In this document: positions 33,838 through 46,678 of the stretch, piece after piece
How positions within the stretch are numbered: position 1 is the stretch's first letter
Layout of the letters: the number at the start of each line of letters is the position of its first letter
Assembly: GCF_020509005.1 (NCBI RefSeq)
Contig: NC_063012.1
Coordinates: 1,860,001-1,924,000, forward strand
Direction of reading: 5' to 3'
DNA from: Fulvia fulva
Taxonomy: Eukaryota > Ascomycota > Dothideomycetes > Mycosphaerellales > Mycosphaerellaceae
Length of the DNA stretch: 64,000 nt
Notes under the pieces: model-generated
Databases searched by the model: none
What the model saw: the letters and a program-made list of their open reading frames with translations, nothing else
Told to the model about the DNA's origin: nothing
Made by a program: the position numbers and the translations under genes

Positions 33838-34262
33838 AGTGACGACAATGGCTAAGGTGATGTTGCAGTAGGACGGGAGGGTGTGAGACAAGAGAAGTAG
33901 GTGATCGCATGAACGCATGTGGCTTCAAGGTGTACTACTGTACCGAGCACATGCAGGGACTGTGCACCTCCAGTGGGGAAGTGGATGTCCTGTCCTTTTC
34001 ATAAACACTACCTACTGACAATGATCATGTGGTCTACAATATTGTCATACATCGTCCAGCGACCAGCCTCATCAGCGTGCGTGTGGTAGCGACATTGTCG
34101 ATGCTCGAAGATGAGTGTTCACGCATGGCGTGACCTCGCGTCAAATCCGCGCAAGATTACCATCGCGTCGCAACGCGTAGGGGTAAGTCTGCGATCCATC
34201 ACATCGTCTACTGCAGAGCTTTCTCGCTCTTGTGCCTCTGGATCTTGTACAAGGTTGCAGCA
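33838..34262. promoter_or_regulatory. Shared divergent promoter region (BSD gene / oxygenase gene)
   Basis: The two genes start 425 bases apart on opposite strands, so this interval must carry both upstream regions. No specific motif was identified. Confidence 0.45.
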
Positions 34263-37200
34263 ATGTCTTCAGTGACTGTCCTGCAGAACGCGTCTCCGCA
34301 GCATTGCAATGCTCACGAGCATGTGAAGACCGAGCCAGCAGACAATGCCATTGTCGAAGATGAAGATCATGACGACGAAGATGAAGACGAGGACGAGGAC
34401 GAGGAAGACTATGAGGACGACTCAGTGGCCGACATGGATGAAGAAGAGACCGAGGAGGCTCTGAAAGATGCTCTGCTGAGCATCCACCACGCTGGCGATT
34501 TCGCCTCATGGATGCATATGACTGACTACGTGGACCCCGGTCTGATCGTTGACCAAAACGGACCTATTGAGCTGCCACTGCAAGAAGCTGGCGCTCGTCG
34601 CATCATCGCAGCGTCTCATCAAGCTCCCTTTGGTCTGGGCTCCGAGACCATTGTTGACAAGTCAGTTCGTAACACTTGGGAGCTTAATCATGACCAATTC
34701 TCCTTCGCCAATGCAGGATTTATGCATTCTATGTCCAAGATCGTCCGCGAATCTGGGAAGCGACTCTAGAATGCTTGGTACCATGATAATTTGTCTCCCT
34801 GCAAAACACAAAGGGGGCGACCTGGTGTTGTCCCACAACGGCGTTCGGAAGCGGTTCACAACATCAACCCAACAGCCGACGTGCGCGTGCTGGTATTCCG
34901 ATGTGGTTCACGAGGTCACCAAGGTCACAGCAGGCTACAGGCTGGTGTTAACATTCAACCTGGTCATGCTCGAGCCTGAAAGGACCGCACTGCCGGCTGC
35001 TGAACTCATGCTGCAACAACCTCTTTTGCAGCGGGCGCTGAAGGCATGGACGTATCACGGTGACCCAGAAAAAGATCTACTATTCGCGCTCGATCACAAA
35101 TACACCGAAGCAAGTCTCAAGGCTAGCAGCCTCAAGACAGTCGACAGAGCTCGAATGACTGCCTTGCAGCGTTATGCCGAACAGTTCCGCTACGACATAT
35201 TCCTGGCTACCATGGAGCATTACCGTCACGGGCAAGCAGAAGACGACTCCGACCCTTACGAGCGTGGCACAATGTATGGTTGCGACTGGGATGAAGATGA
35301 ACGTGAGTACGATGATCACGGGTATGGAGGTTATGGAGACGGCCCTCACGGAATCGACGAGGTCTTCGAGAGTGAAACGAAGTTGAAGCATGTTGTTGAT
35401 CTGAAAGGCTTCCCGCTGCTGAAGGACGTTGACGTTAAGGAGGAACAAGTAATCAACCTCGACCCTTACGACGAAAGGGAGCCAGACCGGCATGAGTATG
35501 AGGGCTTCACGGGCAACGCGGGAGCTCAGTCTACGCATTGGTATCCGGACACGGTATGTCTCCTTCAGCAGCTGATGTATATCGGGCTGACAGATCAGGT
35601 CGTGGTCCTTGTTCCGCATGCTCGGGTGGCTGATTTCTTGAAAGCACCATTCTCATCATATGGGGGGACACCATTTGAGAGCATGGAGGCAATCGTGAAG
35701 TGACTCTTGACCCGCCTCAAGCGCGATTTCCGTGACAAACACGTTGGAAATACACTGACGAGCCTTGCTCAATATGTCCTGGCTACTAATGCAGCTGCAA
35801 AGCGCCAGGATGCCGGTCTTGTACCTCGCCCTTACATGACCTCCGGCAGCAGACTTTTCCCCGATGCGGTCATGAATGGCGTCGTACTGTCCTTGGCCGC
35901 ATTGAAGAGGATCGACTTACTCCCCGCCGCTATGATGGCCGTCCACGGCAGCCTCTCGCCAACAGTGCACAAGGCGATCGGGATCACGTTGAGAGCAGCA
36001 GACCCGCAGGCGCTCAGGACTATGTGAGTTCTCGCTGGCATCAATCGAGAAGAGTACCCTGACGAACGACAGGATTCCCACGGCGCTCTCGAAGATCAGC
36101 AAGATCAGCGAACGCTTTGTCGTTCTCCAGCAGTTGTTCGACGGCGACATTCGGAAACACGAAGGATCGGCAGCAGAAGCAGCAATGGAGGTTGTCAGGG
36201 GGATCTTGTCCGATTGCTCTGCTCCCATTGTTGATGATGGCTACGCGTTGACCGATGTTGCAGTCTGCCTCAACGATCAAGCATTCGTTAACGATCGGTA
36301 AGCTCGCCCAAGCCCTGATCCTGATAGACACTGACCTGTAATAGGATTTTGAAGCTGCTGGGTCAGCGTCGCCGACAAACAGACTTCCTGCTGGCTTTCC
36401 TGTCCTCCTGGAGCACCAGAGGATCCGCTGGGACGGATCTCGAAATGATGGCCACTTTCGATTCGGTGTTCGATCTCCTGATACCCAGTTTCAACCTGGA
36501 CGTAAGGGACACCCAGCCCGTCAAGCGACAACGAGTGGATATTGCTCAGCCTCCAAAGCAGAGCGTGTCCCCTTCGAAAACAGCTGCTGACCTCTACTGG
36601 GTCATGGTATACCTCGTGAACCACGAAAAGTCCCACCAGCTTCAAGAACTATGCCGAGCTCTCTCCAGCGAGGTTCTTCTACAGCGACCAGAAGTGCTTC
36701 GCAGCATCCTGATACCATACTTACGACACGCACAGGGGTTAGCCGCGGGTTGTCTGGAGAATGGGCAGCAAACCTGTGTTCTGCAGATATACTTCAGCAT
36801 CCTTGACGCCTACCTACGCATGTACGTCCAAAAGCAACCATCTACCGTGGAGAATTGGTCCCGCAACCGCGTCGCCTGCAGTTGCTCCGACTGCTTCAAA
36901 CTCAACCTCTTCCTAATCAGCTCAATGCATCAAACCGAGCGCTTCTCCGTCAGCAAGCCCCGTCGCCACCATCTCCACATCGTCCTCGACAATGCTCGCA
37001 TCAACTGCACCCACGAGACAGAGCGCCATACACGACCAGAGACTCTCGTTGTGACCAAGCGAGATCGACGGAAAGGGGTGTACGATGCGTGGTTGGCGCG
37101 TTGTCTTGAGGCGCATAATGAGATCAAGCAGTTCGATCAGGAGTTACTGGAGAGGATTTTGGGGGAGAGGTATGAGGTTGTTAAGGATATGCATCCTATT

Positions 37201-37350
37201 ATTACGGATGATGCGAATGCGCCCTCGTTCTTACAGCGACCGGTGCTGCGGGAGAGGAGGAATGGCCCTATTGCTCTAGCTCCTGCTGCGTCGAGTCGAG
37301 CTGGGACCAAGCGCAAGGTTGAAGTGATTGATCTTTGTGATTCTGAGTAG
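34263..37350 (+). pseudogene. Disrupted 2-oxoglutarate/Fe(II) oxygenase gene
   Basis: The frame starting at 34263 has an acidic N-terminus, then SVRNTWELNHDQFSF and runs into a TAG at 34767-34769. The family continues at about 34755 in the next frame with GTMIICLPAKHKGGDLVLSH and CWYSDVVHEV. The segment between, which in relatives carries the first iron ligands (HxD), is absent, as if roughly 30 codons were deleted with a frame change. That second frame has a further in-frame TGA at 35701-35703, after which homologous-looking sequence continues unchanged. Two introns with normal sites (36024-36072 and 36298-36344) then link to a final exon ending at 37350 with VEVIDLCDSE. The distal His and the Arg of GYR remain. 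Intact downstream splice sites suggest recent decay. A sequencing or assembly fault is the alternative. Confidence 0.7.
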
Positions 37351-40300
37351 CGGTGCATGCTGCTCGGTGTCAGTGCAGCATCAACCGCACCGACGCATCC
37401 ACACAACAAGAACCATGATCGCAGAAGTGTGTGATAGGTAAAGGCCTTGCTTTGAGCTGGCTCGTGGATATCCCACAATAGCTACGAAAGTAGCAACAAG
37501 TCCTCACATACCAGCATCTTCCCGGCGCCTGAAACGCCGCATTCAGGAACATCTGCATCTCATATACACAGGAGCCGACTGCCGACGTGAGCATGCCGAC
37601 TCATATGATACTGCCGAGAGGAATAACCTTGGTTGGAAGTGGAGTTTTCGGGATAACAATAGCGCGTACGTGACGAGCGTCCTCACGGTGGTAATAGTAG
37701 CCGGGAGCTTCTACGTCTGGCTCGGAGGGCACGCTCGATTTTATCTGCTGGACTGAGGCGATACATGACTTCGCGGGTTGCTATTTTGTGCAGGAAGCTT
37801 GCTGGTGGACTGGAAAGGAGTCGACTTGGCAGCAGATGCGGCATGTGTGCGGATGCTGCTGTACCGCTCCGAGTGTGCCAGCATTATGCGAAAGACCTCC
37901 TGGTTGGCATCGCTGTCGACCTCGTGTCATTCTGCTCTGGCCTAGCAATGGTCAATGACCTACCCTGAGACTTGGTCGTGCCGACACTGCCACTGCAAAC
38001 CTTTCATCAACAAGCTCGACCTTCCTCGCGCCCCAGCAGGAGACAGCAATAGCCACCATGCCATCTCCAAAAAGAAGAGCACGAGCACCTCCAAGACCAG
38101 ATGCGATCCCCCCTTTCACCTTACGGCATGCGCACGAGCAAGGCTTCATCTCGGCCTGCGAGATCTCTGTAACGTAGATCTCAGTGCTCACGGCCTACAA
38201 GGTCTCACGACCCACGCGTTCACGCCCTTTTCGCTATTTCCAACCACAGGGCAATGTTCCAGAGGCAATATGTCGTAACCTACCGAGATTAGCAGTGCAA
38301 TCCACCCAACCGTGCCAACCTTGCCACCCAACAATCTCTCTGCAAAAGTTCGTCCATGAGTCGATCATGTGTTAGTAGATTCTGATGTCAAGGAAGTGAT
38401 ACCAGGTGTGACAGCTTGGTGATATCCGAACTTCAGCCTCGACCGGGTGATGGGTGATGGGTGATGAACGATCGCCACAATTGCTGCATCTGGAGGGAGA
38501 AAGATCGGAGATGTGGCTTCTTCTTCATCTTTTTTTGCATGAATTAGTTATTCATGGTTGATCTTTTGTTTGATGTATTTCGAGTGGTAAAAAACTTTGC
38601 ATCGCTATCGACGGCTGTCGACTCGTGAACAATTAACTCTACGAAGAACAGCCGCCGGACTTGTCTACCGCTCACACACACTTCGAGCAAGGTTACCATG
38701 TAACTAGCTGCACGAGTCAGCCAGCGCACGCGACGATGGCGTGAGGTACAGTACAGATCATCAAGGGTTTGAGCTCCTTGATGCGTCGCGGTGGGAGTGC
38801 GGTGGCGATAAGTCGGCTAGCGAGCTCGACCAACATACTGTATACTACTTGGCGAGCGGGCTACTGTGCTTGCGGCTATACCTGCCAGTGGTAGACCTAC
38901 GTGGTTGTCGTTGAACGGTGACCAGCCAGCAGCGTGTCTTACAGTCACGGCTGGTCTCGACGATTTTGATCCGTTTGACCGCTTGACATGCGTGACATGG
39001 CATGCTGCCTCCTGCATTCGACCATATGCAAGACAAGTGGCTAGCAGCTGTGGGTGGGTGAGTAGTAGAGACAGACTTTGCGGTGTATGCAGCTGCTCAG
39101 GAACAAGGCATGGACGAATCGGTTGTTTCGGGAGGGTGCATTTGTCGAATCTCTGCACGACGTATGGCGGTTCATCTCGTCAACGATGCGACAGGTGCTG
39201 GGGGAGCATCGAAGACTCTGTCTTCTGTTGTGGGTGATCGACGGTGACCTCACCAGTCTTCTATCACGACTCCGACACGGCGAGATGCAGCAGGACGATC
39301 GTGGCTTCAGAGTCAAGAGCTCCTGCTGGTGATCTTGTCTCGCGCGTCAAGTAAGCTTCCCGACAGGAACACACTCCCCGTCCCGGCCGCTCATGTCCAA
39401 TGGACCGGGACAACGGCCAGGCCAGTGAGGCGTTCGGTGACAAAGTGGTTACACCACTGCCAACATCGCGAGCTGAGCTGTAGTCCACGCTGCCAACAAT
39501 CCTGCTGTTGCTGCTCGCTGTCCGTGTTCGGGACTTTTCGCTGAGCAACATCGTCCTGCACCTTCTGCCCGTAGGGATCCTGCCTCGCCTCGGCAGTCGT
39601 CCCTTCCGATTTGACAGCACGCCTCCGCACCTGCCAGCTCACCAGGCCCTTGATGATAACGCATCGTTGCTATCGACCCCGCTGCGGCGACAAACACTTC
39701 GCGATAGCAGCGTCTGTCGGCGCAGAGCGTGTTTGTTGATTAAACATGCAGTGCAGTAGATGTGTCATGGTGTGCCAGTGGTTCTGCCGCCCGGTGCTGT
39801 GAGACGGCAGGAAACAAGACGAGCCGGCATGGCCCAATCACGCATTGAACTCTGTTCCTGGTCGCTGCCGGGGATGCAGACCCGAAGCGACGATACTTCA
39901 AACCTCGCCCCTGACGCTAACCCAACGCCGTTGCATAGGCACAAGTCCGCACAGGGGGTAGGCGCACCGGCTAGGGAGACGACGAGGGTAAAGATGCGCG
40001 TCTGATGGCTGTTGCTGTGCTAGAGGTGCATTGTTGCGCTGGACGATGGAACAGGGCTGTCGAGCTGTAGCCTGTAGCGCTGTTCGTGCCTGCAGCTGCC
40101 TCGTGGCACGTCCGCAGAGAGCACGTCCACGTCCACGTCCAGACGCGACGCGCTCGAGCACAGCAGCAGGTGACAGCGTGCTGCAGCGCCGTTTCTGACT
40201 TTCTCACTACGGGCGCGCACACAAATGGTGCAGTGAGTCGTGAGTCTAAAAACAGCATAGCCCGGAATCTTGCACGATTCAGCCACTTGGTGTGTTCCCG

Positions 40301-41594
40301 CCTCCTGCCTCACTTGCTCTGCCGCCCGAGAGGCTCCAGGGCTGTCACTGTGCGCGGCGCCTCCCTGCTCTTCTCTTCAGGCGAGGTCCAAGTCTGCCGT
40401 CCCCTCATCACCGCCTGTAGTCATCTGCGACAGACGCAAAGCCAGCTGCATCACGCACACATCGACTATTCTGTATGGCGGGCCTCACGCTGTCCACTCA
40501 CATCACGCTCTGGGCAGCCAGCAGACTCTTCGTCCACTCCCACGTCACCGCTTGCTAGTGTCGCGTCCAGCGGCCGAAGACTCGATTCATCATTCGCAGG
40601 CAGCGTGTGAGGCCACCGGCCGTTGCTCTCACAACAACGCTCCCACAAGCGCACATCTGTGCATCGTCCTGCTCGACAGCGCGCCGCTGCCACTCTCCAC
40701 CCACCCTGGCTTCTCCCCGGCCCTGCCAGCAGTCCGCAACCTTCTGGAGACGGCACTAACCGCGATCAATATCATTCATTACGCCCGTCCGTCCTGCTGG
40801 CCACCTCGTGTCTCACTTAATTCCCGCCTAAATTAACACAAGGCACGATCGCTCCTCGACGGGCATCCCTCGTCGGCACTCCGCAGGACACACGCGTTGG
40901 CTTTTCGAAGTCGAATGTCTGCATCATCAAATTCCTTCTCGACCTCCCTCTCCATACAGCCTTTCGACAGAGCGCACCGCAGCGGCTCGAACCGTTGGGG
41001 AAACACGGACTCTGCCTCGAAGCGAACCTCCTTTCGTGTGCCAAAGCATCGACCTGTCTCATCATCTTCTAAAGGACCCACTACAGGCCAAAGGGACAAG
41101 CCACGAGCCACGCTACTTCGGCATTGGTTGAACTTGTCTCTGATCGACTGCTAGAGGACACCATCCTTTCGGGTACCCATCCGCCAACCGTGGAATTGGA
41201 GCCTCCCTTATCTCGACCTACCGGCGCACCGCATCCTCGACATCAACTTCCAGGTCTTCACCGTCTACACTCTTTTACGTCCCACTCGACGCCAGTACCA
41301 GACCCTGACTCCAGTCCCCTGGGTCACCATCCTTATCCTTTGCATCGACCGTCTACTTATCGACACCAACTAATCTCTAATACTGTGGCCTTAACGGTAC
41401 ACCTGCTCGACCGCGATCCATTGGCATCTATCATCACATCCATCAAAGGTACGCGTGGCGACTGGCTGTTCTGATATAGCAAGCTGCTGACCTCACATCA
41501 GATCCCATCATACCACACATCACGCTCTATGCCACGGTAGCAATCAGTCAAAGTGCGGCCCAAAGCTTCAAAGTTCGAAGCCATCAAAGCAATC
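37351..41594. other. 4.2 kb gene-free region upstream of the Ime2-type kinase
   Basis: No frame in this region shows conserved motifs, and many overlap on both strands. A GGTGATG triple repeat lies near 38447-38468 and three CACGTC units near 40115-40140. The last several hundred bases are probably the leader of the kinase mRNA, because a well-formed intron precedes the start codon. It is among the longest gene-free stretches in the window. Confidence 0.5.
41449..41501 (+). other. Probable 5'-UTR intron of the kinase gene
   Basis: A 53-base segment has a GTACGC donor, a CTGCTGAC branch site and a CATCAG acceptor. It lies about 95 bases before the kinase ATG. Joining its flanks does not create a frame continuous with the kinase, so it would be a leader intron. 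No transcript evidence is available here. Confidence 0.45.
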
Positions 41595-44057
41595 ATGACT
41601 GTCGCGTATGACAACATGTCTTACCGTGGGTGGTCGTCACAGTCACACTCTGCTGTGTGTCTCGAGGACAAGTTCGAAATCCTCAAAGACATTGGTGATG
41701 GCAGCTTCGGCTCTGTCACTCTTGGCAGGACGAGAGGCGCTGGCGCACATCTTGTTCGAAGGGGAACATTGGTACGTGCCACTAGCAGGATTCCACGCGA
41801 TATGTTTGACGACTAACGCGTTGAACAGGTGGCCATCAAGACGATGAAGAAGACCTTCGAGAACTTTGCACAATGCATGGAGCTACGCGAGGTCATCTTC
41901 CTGAAGTCATTACCTAACCATCCACATCTCGTGCCAGCGTACGACATCTTCCTCGATCCATTGAGCAAGAAGCTGCATATTGCCATGGAGTACATGGATG
42001 GCAACCTCTACCAGCTCATGAAGGCACGCGACCACAAACCGCTCGATGGTACAAGTGTGAAGAGCATACTATTCCAGATCTTGGAAGGTCTCGAGCACAT
42101 CCACGATCACCACTTTTTCCATCGCGACATCAAGCCGGAAAACATACTTGTCTCCACTTCAGCACCTGAAGCTGGCAACACGTTCAAGCGATACTCGCAG
42201 CTCGTAACGCCCCCATCGACTCCTCCGACATACTCGATAAAGATTGCGGACTTTGGTCTTGCACGTGAGACGCACTCTCGCGTTCCATACACAACATATG
42301 TGTCGACAAGATGGTACCGTGCTCCGGAAGTGCTCTTAAGAGCAGGTGAATACTCAGCACCTGTGGATATCTGGGCTATCGGCGCGATGGCTGTGGAGAT
42401 TGCGACATTGAAGCCACTATTCCCTGGCGGTAATGAAGTCGATCAAGTCTGGCGAGTGTGCGAGATCATGGGAAGCCCGGGCAGCTGGGTCAGCAAACAT
42501 GGTCAGAAGGTTGGAGGTGGGGAGTGGAAAGAGGGCATCAAGCTCGCTCAGAAGCTTGGCTTCTCCTTTCCCAAGATGGCTCCGCATTCGATGGAAACGG
42601 TGCTACCAGCACCACAATGGCCGGCCAGTCTGGCACACTTCATCACTTGGTGTCTTCTGTGGGACCCAAAGAACCGACCGACTTCGAGGCAAGCTTTGGA
42701 ACACGAATACTTCAGAGATGCGGTCGACCCACTGCGGCCAAAGAGCAGTGCGGCTCACGCCTTGGGACGCAAGCAGTCGACGCTTGTTAACAACGACTCA
42801 AGCGAAGGCCTACCGATGCTGTCGACAAAGACGTCATCGTGGTTCAGAAAATCAATGGGTGCTCGCGAAAACGTTGCACCTGCTGTGCCAGAGCACGTAC
42901 AGGCCTACCAGAACTCATCGCCACGACCCTCTCCAGTACATGCCAACACGACCGACCCGGCTCTTGTCGCAGCTAAGGGCAGACCAGCTGCTACCAAGCG
43001 TGCGACCTGGACGAACGGTGCTGCAAACAACGCGGCTCCGATCCCGATTTTACCTTCGATTCGACCTATCTCCCCACTACCAGACGCCACTGTAGCGCAG
43101 GCAAGCACTCGAAGGGCAGAACAATCAGACGAAAGGCCTGGCAAGAAGATCGGGAGGCAGTTATCGGTCAACTCTCAGGGCAACCACTATGCTGACATGC
43201 ACCGGCAAGAGGCTGAGCGAGCTCTCACTGGCGCCACTGGTCTTCAGTCGCCCACTGGCAGCCAAAGGGAAAGCTTCTTCTCGCATCTGCGGAAACGAGC
43301 ACGAAGGCTGTCAGGACGTAACTCAGGTCCAATGTCACCCAGTGCTGAAGACGCTGAAGCCAATGTCGGATGTGCTCCATGGGCCTCGAACAACCGGCAG
43401 TCAGTACAGGAGCCACAAAGCATTGCCTCTGTGGCTGTCGATCCATCTTCCGACCCCAACTTTGCCGAGCTCGATCGTGCTTTGCAGAATGTGCGCTACA
43501 GCCTTGACGCAGCTGCCGGCGCTGCCAATCCACAGCCCAAACAGCCAACCAAGATGGCAAGCAATCCGACTCTGAAGCGCCACCATTCTGTGCCATGCAG
43601 CAAAGAAGAGGTCACTAGCAACCCAAGCATGGCGAATCGTACCCGGAGGTCTCTGCGCCACGCACCAAGCAGCCGATACGAAACACCTTGCGAAGAAGAC
43701 GAGCTACTTGACGAGGCATTGTCTAATGCGCACCAGGCGGCACAGAATCTAGATAACGCGCCATCGATGAACACCACGGCGACCTACCAGCCAGCTCGCC
43801 CTCTGCTGCCACAGGCAATATCTGAGCCTGCATACGCCGCGCCATACCTGACGCCATCTCCATCAAAGGATCAGATGAACATCAGCTATGGTGCGATGGA
43901 CTACAGTCCGACCAAGCCGGTGGACATTCCATCAATGCGTGCGCAGCCAAAGGGTGTTGTTGACCCACAATGGCCAACACCACCTTACGACGAGAATGAT
44001 TGGGCGTCAGCGGCGGCGGCGAGCATCTTTGCCACGCAAAGGGCTTACCAGCAGTAA
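41595..44057 (+). CDS. IME2: Ime2-type (RCK/MAK) protein kinase (2 exons)
   Basis: Exons 41595-41771 and 41829-44057 give 801 residues. The kinase domain covers about residues 26-375: glycine loop GDGSFGSV, catalytic lysine in VAIKTMKK (completed by the splice), HRDIKPEN, DFGLARETHS and the activation-loop TxY in YTTYVSTRWYRAPE. The segment TRGAGAHLVRRGTLVAIK before the lysine is typical of filamentous-fungal Ime2. The C-terminal half is Ser/Pro-rich and probably regulatory. Ime2 in yeast drives meiosis; in Aspergillus (ImeB) and Neurospora it also affects development. The ATG is the first in frame; MSYRG seven codons later is an alternative. Confidence in the kinase family is very high, in orthology high. 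Confidence 0.92.
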
Positions 44058-44989
44058 AGCAATCTGTTCACGGCCGTTCGGATCTAATGCTACAGACGCC
44101 GAGGCGTTTGGCGTGGTATGGCTCTCGAAAACCCATTTCCTTTGTTTTGTCATCTACAGCATTGCGTCTGGCGCTTGGGTGTATAATCGGCTCTTCCTGG
44201 CTGAAACTCGACTGGCTGGCCTCGAGCGGCACTCTTACCATCATCTTACCGGAGTTTACGAGCGGTCGGGAAAGGGAAAACATTCGCTTGCACAAGCGCG
44301 AACTACGGCGTTCAACCATGTACAGGAACTTTTACCACGGAGCATCTACAGCTTGCTCGACCAGGACATTTATCTGGCACCATCATTTATCGCATCTGTA
44401 TCAAGCTAGCTCAGCGCGAGCGCAATATCTCTTTCGATCTCAAATGGCCCCCTGGACTGGCTCTATCAGGCTCAGCAGGAGGCGTCGTGTACAAATGGAA
44501 GGGAGGAGGAGTGGAGGAGCCATTTTGTGATTTTCTGCTCAGGACTCGTCAAATTCGAAAAGACATAGATCGGTCAGCTGATACCCCGAGAGCGTGGTCT
44601 AATACCGCTCGATTGTTAGTGAGGATTACCTAGAAGGCAATGGCGCCTGAAGGCGTGCATTGCTAGATAGAAGTGTACTTGAAGTTTTGAAACCACTCGT
44701 CGATCCACTCTCACTACTCCCCTCTCTCTGAATGTGACTGTGAATATGGGATCCTGCACGTGGTATCGACAAATATTCTCTCTTCAGATCGCGTCTACCT
44801 CACTCCGCAGCACTTTCGCGTTTCTCTTCGTGGGAGCTCGAAGCTCTTTTCGTCCGTCGTGAAGTTCCAGACTTGGTCCTCTCACCCTTCCTCCCCCAAC
44901 CCACACCTCACAACTCCACGACCACAACACCTCCTCGCACATACCGAATGTAACTAACCGTCATCACCTCTACGACCGCAACAATCACC
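44058..44989. other. Intergenic region before RRP42
   Basis: This holds the kinase 3' end and the upstream region of the exosome gene. The stretch just before the RRP42 ATG is rich in C and CT. No gene, tRNA or repeat was found. Confidence 0.5.
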
Positions 44990-46194
44990 ATGGCACCCTA
45001 CACCAACATCCCCCTCTCCCCCGCCGAACTGTCCTACCTCCACCACTCCCTCTCCCAAACACCACCCATCCGCCCCGACGGCCGCGCTCCCACACAATTC
45101 CGCCCTCTAGTCGCCGAGACAGAAATTCTGCCGAGCGCTAATGGCTCGGCGAGGATTTGCTTTGCGGATGGGACGGAGGCGATTGTGGGGGTGAAGATGG
45201 AGGTTGAGAAGACCGTCTTGGTGGGAAGAGGTGGTTTGCATGTGCAGAGGGAGCAGGAGCGGGGAGAGAGGAGGGTTGATGGGGATGTGGATATGGATGG
45301 TGATGGGGAGTATGAGGAGGGGAGAGGAGAGGGAAGGGACGAGTGGTTGGAGGTTGCGATTGAGATTCCCGGTATGAGAGATGACGATGCGTTGCCTGTG
45401 TTCCTGGCTGCGATGCTTACGGAGGCTATGCTGGCGGATGGGAGTGGTGTCAGGGATAGGTTGTGGATCAATGGGAGGTTTCACTGGAGGTTGTTTGTTG
45501 ATGTAGGTGAAAGATCCCAATCCTCCTCTATGCCAGGATGAGGGCAGACACGGGGTTTTTTTTGGAGACATGATGGGGAAACTTTTGTTAACGGTAAGGG
45601 AAATTACAGATTCTCCTTCTCTCGCAGCCGCTCTCGTACCCTCTCCCTCTCTTGTCCTTAACGACACACCTCGCGCTCCTGTCGACACGCATCCCCGCGC
45701 TCATCTCAGAACGCGACGAAGACCCCATCTTCAACGACGACTGGGAAGCTTCAACCTACCTCTTCCCCCGAGACGACGCGAGTGGGAAATCCACCACGAA
45801 ACCTCCCATCACCTTACTAGTGATGACAGCAGGCTCCAACATCCTCTTCGACCCCAGCAAAGAAGAGCTAGCAGTAGCCGACGCAGTAGTCGCAATATCA
45901 GCAGCAGCACAGGGACAGGATAGACAGATGAAGATGGTGGCGCTCAGGACGGTCGATCCACCCTCGAGGTTGACGGCCGCGGGTGTGCCGAATCGAGCGG
46001 ATACTACGGCTGGGGGTGGGATGTCTGCGGAGGAGACGTTGAAGCTGAGGGAGAAGGATGCTGGGCAGAGTGTTTGGAGGCCACCGCGTGGTGGCGTGAG
46101 TAGAACGCTGCTGGCGCAGATGATTAAGGCGGTGGTTGAGCGGGGTGGTGTTGGGCGGGAGGTTATGGAGGGGTTGAATGCTGTGGAGACTTGA
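44990..46194 (+). CDS. RRP42: Exosome complex component Rrp42 (2 exons)
   Basis: Exons 44990-45502 and 45610-46194 give 365 residues, larger than human RRP42 because of an acidic insert (VDGDVDMDGDGEYEEGRGEG). The RNase PH fold is recognisable: ELSYLHHSLSQTPPIRPDGRAPTQFRPLVAETEILP at the N-terminus, then GSARICFADGTEAIVGVKMEVE, and after the intron LLVMTAGSNILFDPSKEELAVAD. Rrp42 is a catalytically inactive ring subunit of the nuclear and cytoplasmic exosome in RNA decay and rRNA processing. The 107-base intron starts GTAGGT. It has two usable acceptors 18 bases apart, ATTACAG and CTCGCAG, both in frame; the upstream one is chosen because it gives the family-like FVDILLLSQPLSYPL. Confidence 0.88.
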
Positions 46195-46678
46195 GTGGAG
46201 AGGACAGGCGGAAGTGTATGGCGAAGAATGGAGGCTCAAAGCTACCAGCGAGGACTTTGCGCCTAAGGATCCCCGACGGCCGATATGAGAGGGCAGGTGA
46301 AGTCCTATCGAGGAGTCGATCGAGCTTCGAGCGAAAGACCACCAGGTGCAAGACCGCCATGGGCGAGGGATTTGATAGACGTCACAGGAGCGAGGAGCGA
46401 CCACGAAAATGTGTGAGATTGTCCCCAAAGCTCGAAGAGTGTCAATGCGAACCATATCAAGATCAAGACCAAGACCAAGATCGACTGCGCCGCTACACCT
46501 CTCTATCCTGTTGGTCTGTCTAGCAGTACACAATTGTCACCATGATGCGCCACACCCCTCAGCATTCCTGTACGTTCATGCATCTCATCATATACCCCCC
46601 CCCCCAAACGCCTGGCTGAAGGTTCTGAGGGCTCGTTATACAAGTATTGAAAGTCGTAGTCGTAGTTGTAGTCGTGCT
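46195..46678. other. Convergent spacer between RRP42 and SIR2-type gene
   Basis: This 484-base spacer holds the 3' ends of both genes. It has GATCAA/GACCAA hexamers at about 46455-46482 and an 11-base C run at 46595-46605. No gene is supported. Confidence 0.5.

Noticed and set aside
34630..34700. Intron with GTCAGT donor to explain the oxygenase frame change
   Set aside because: It removes the conserved SVRNTWELNHDQFSF segment and the joined frame hits a stop; it does not recover the missing metal-binding part.
35680..35730. A 27-base intron removing the TGA at 35701
   Set aside because: Too short for a fungal spliceosomal intron and lacks a branch site.
40086..40836. Overlapping plus-strand frames of 174 and 188 codons
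   Set aside because: Two frames overlap each other over the same bases with similar composition and neither has a recognisable feature; probably GC-rich noncoding DNA.
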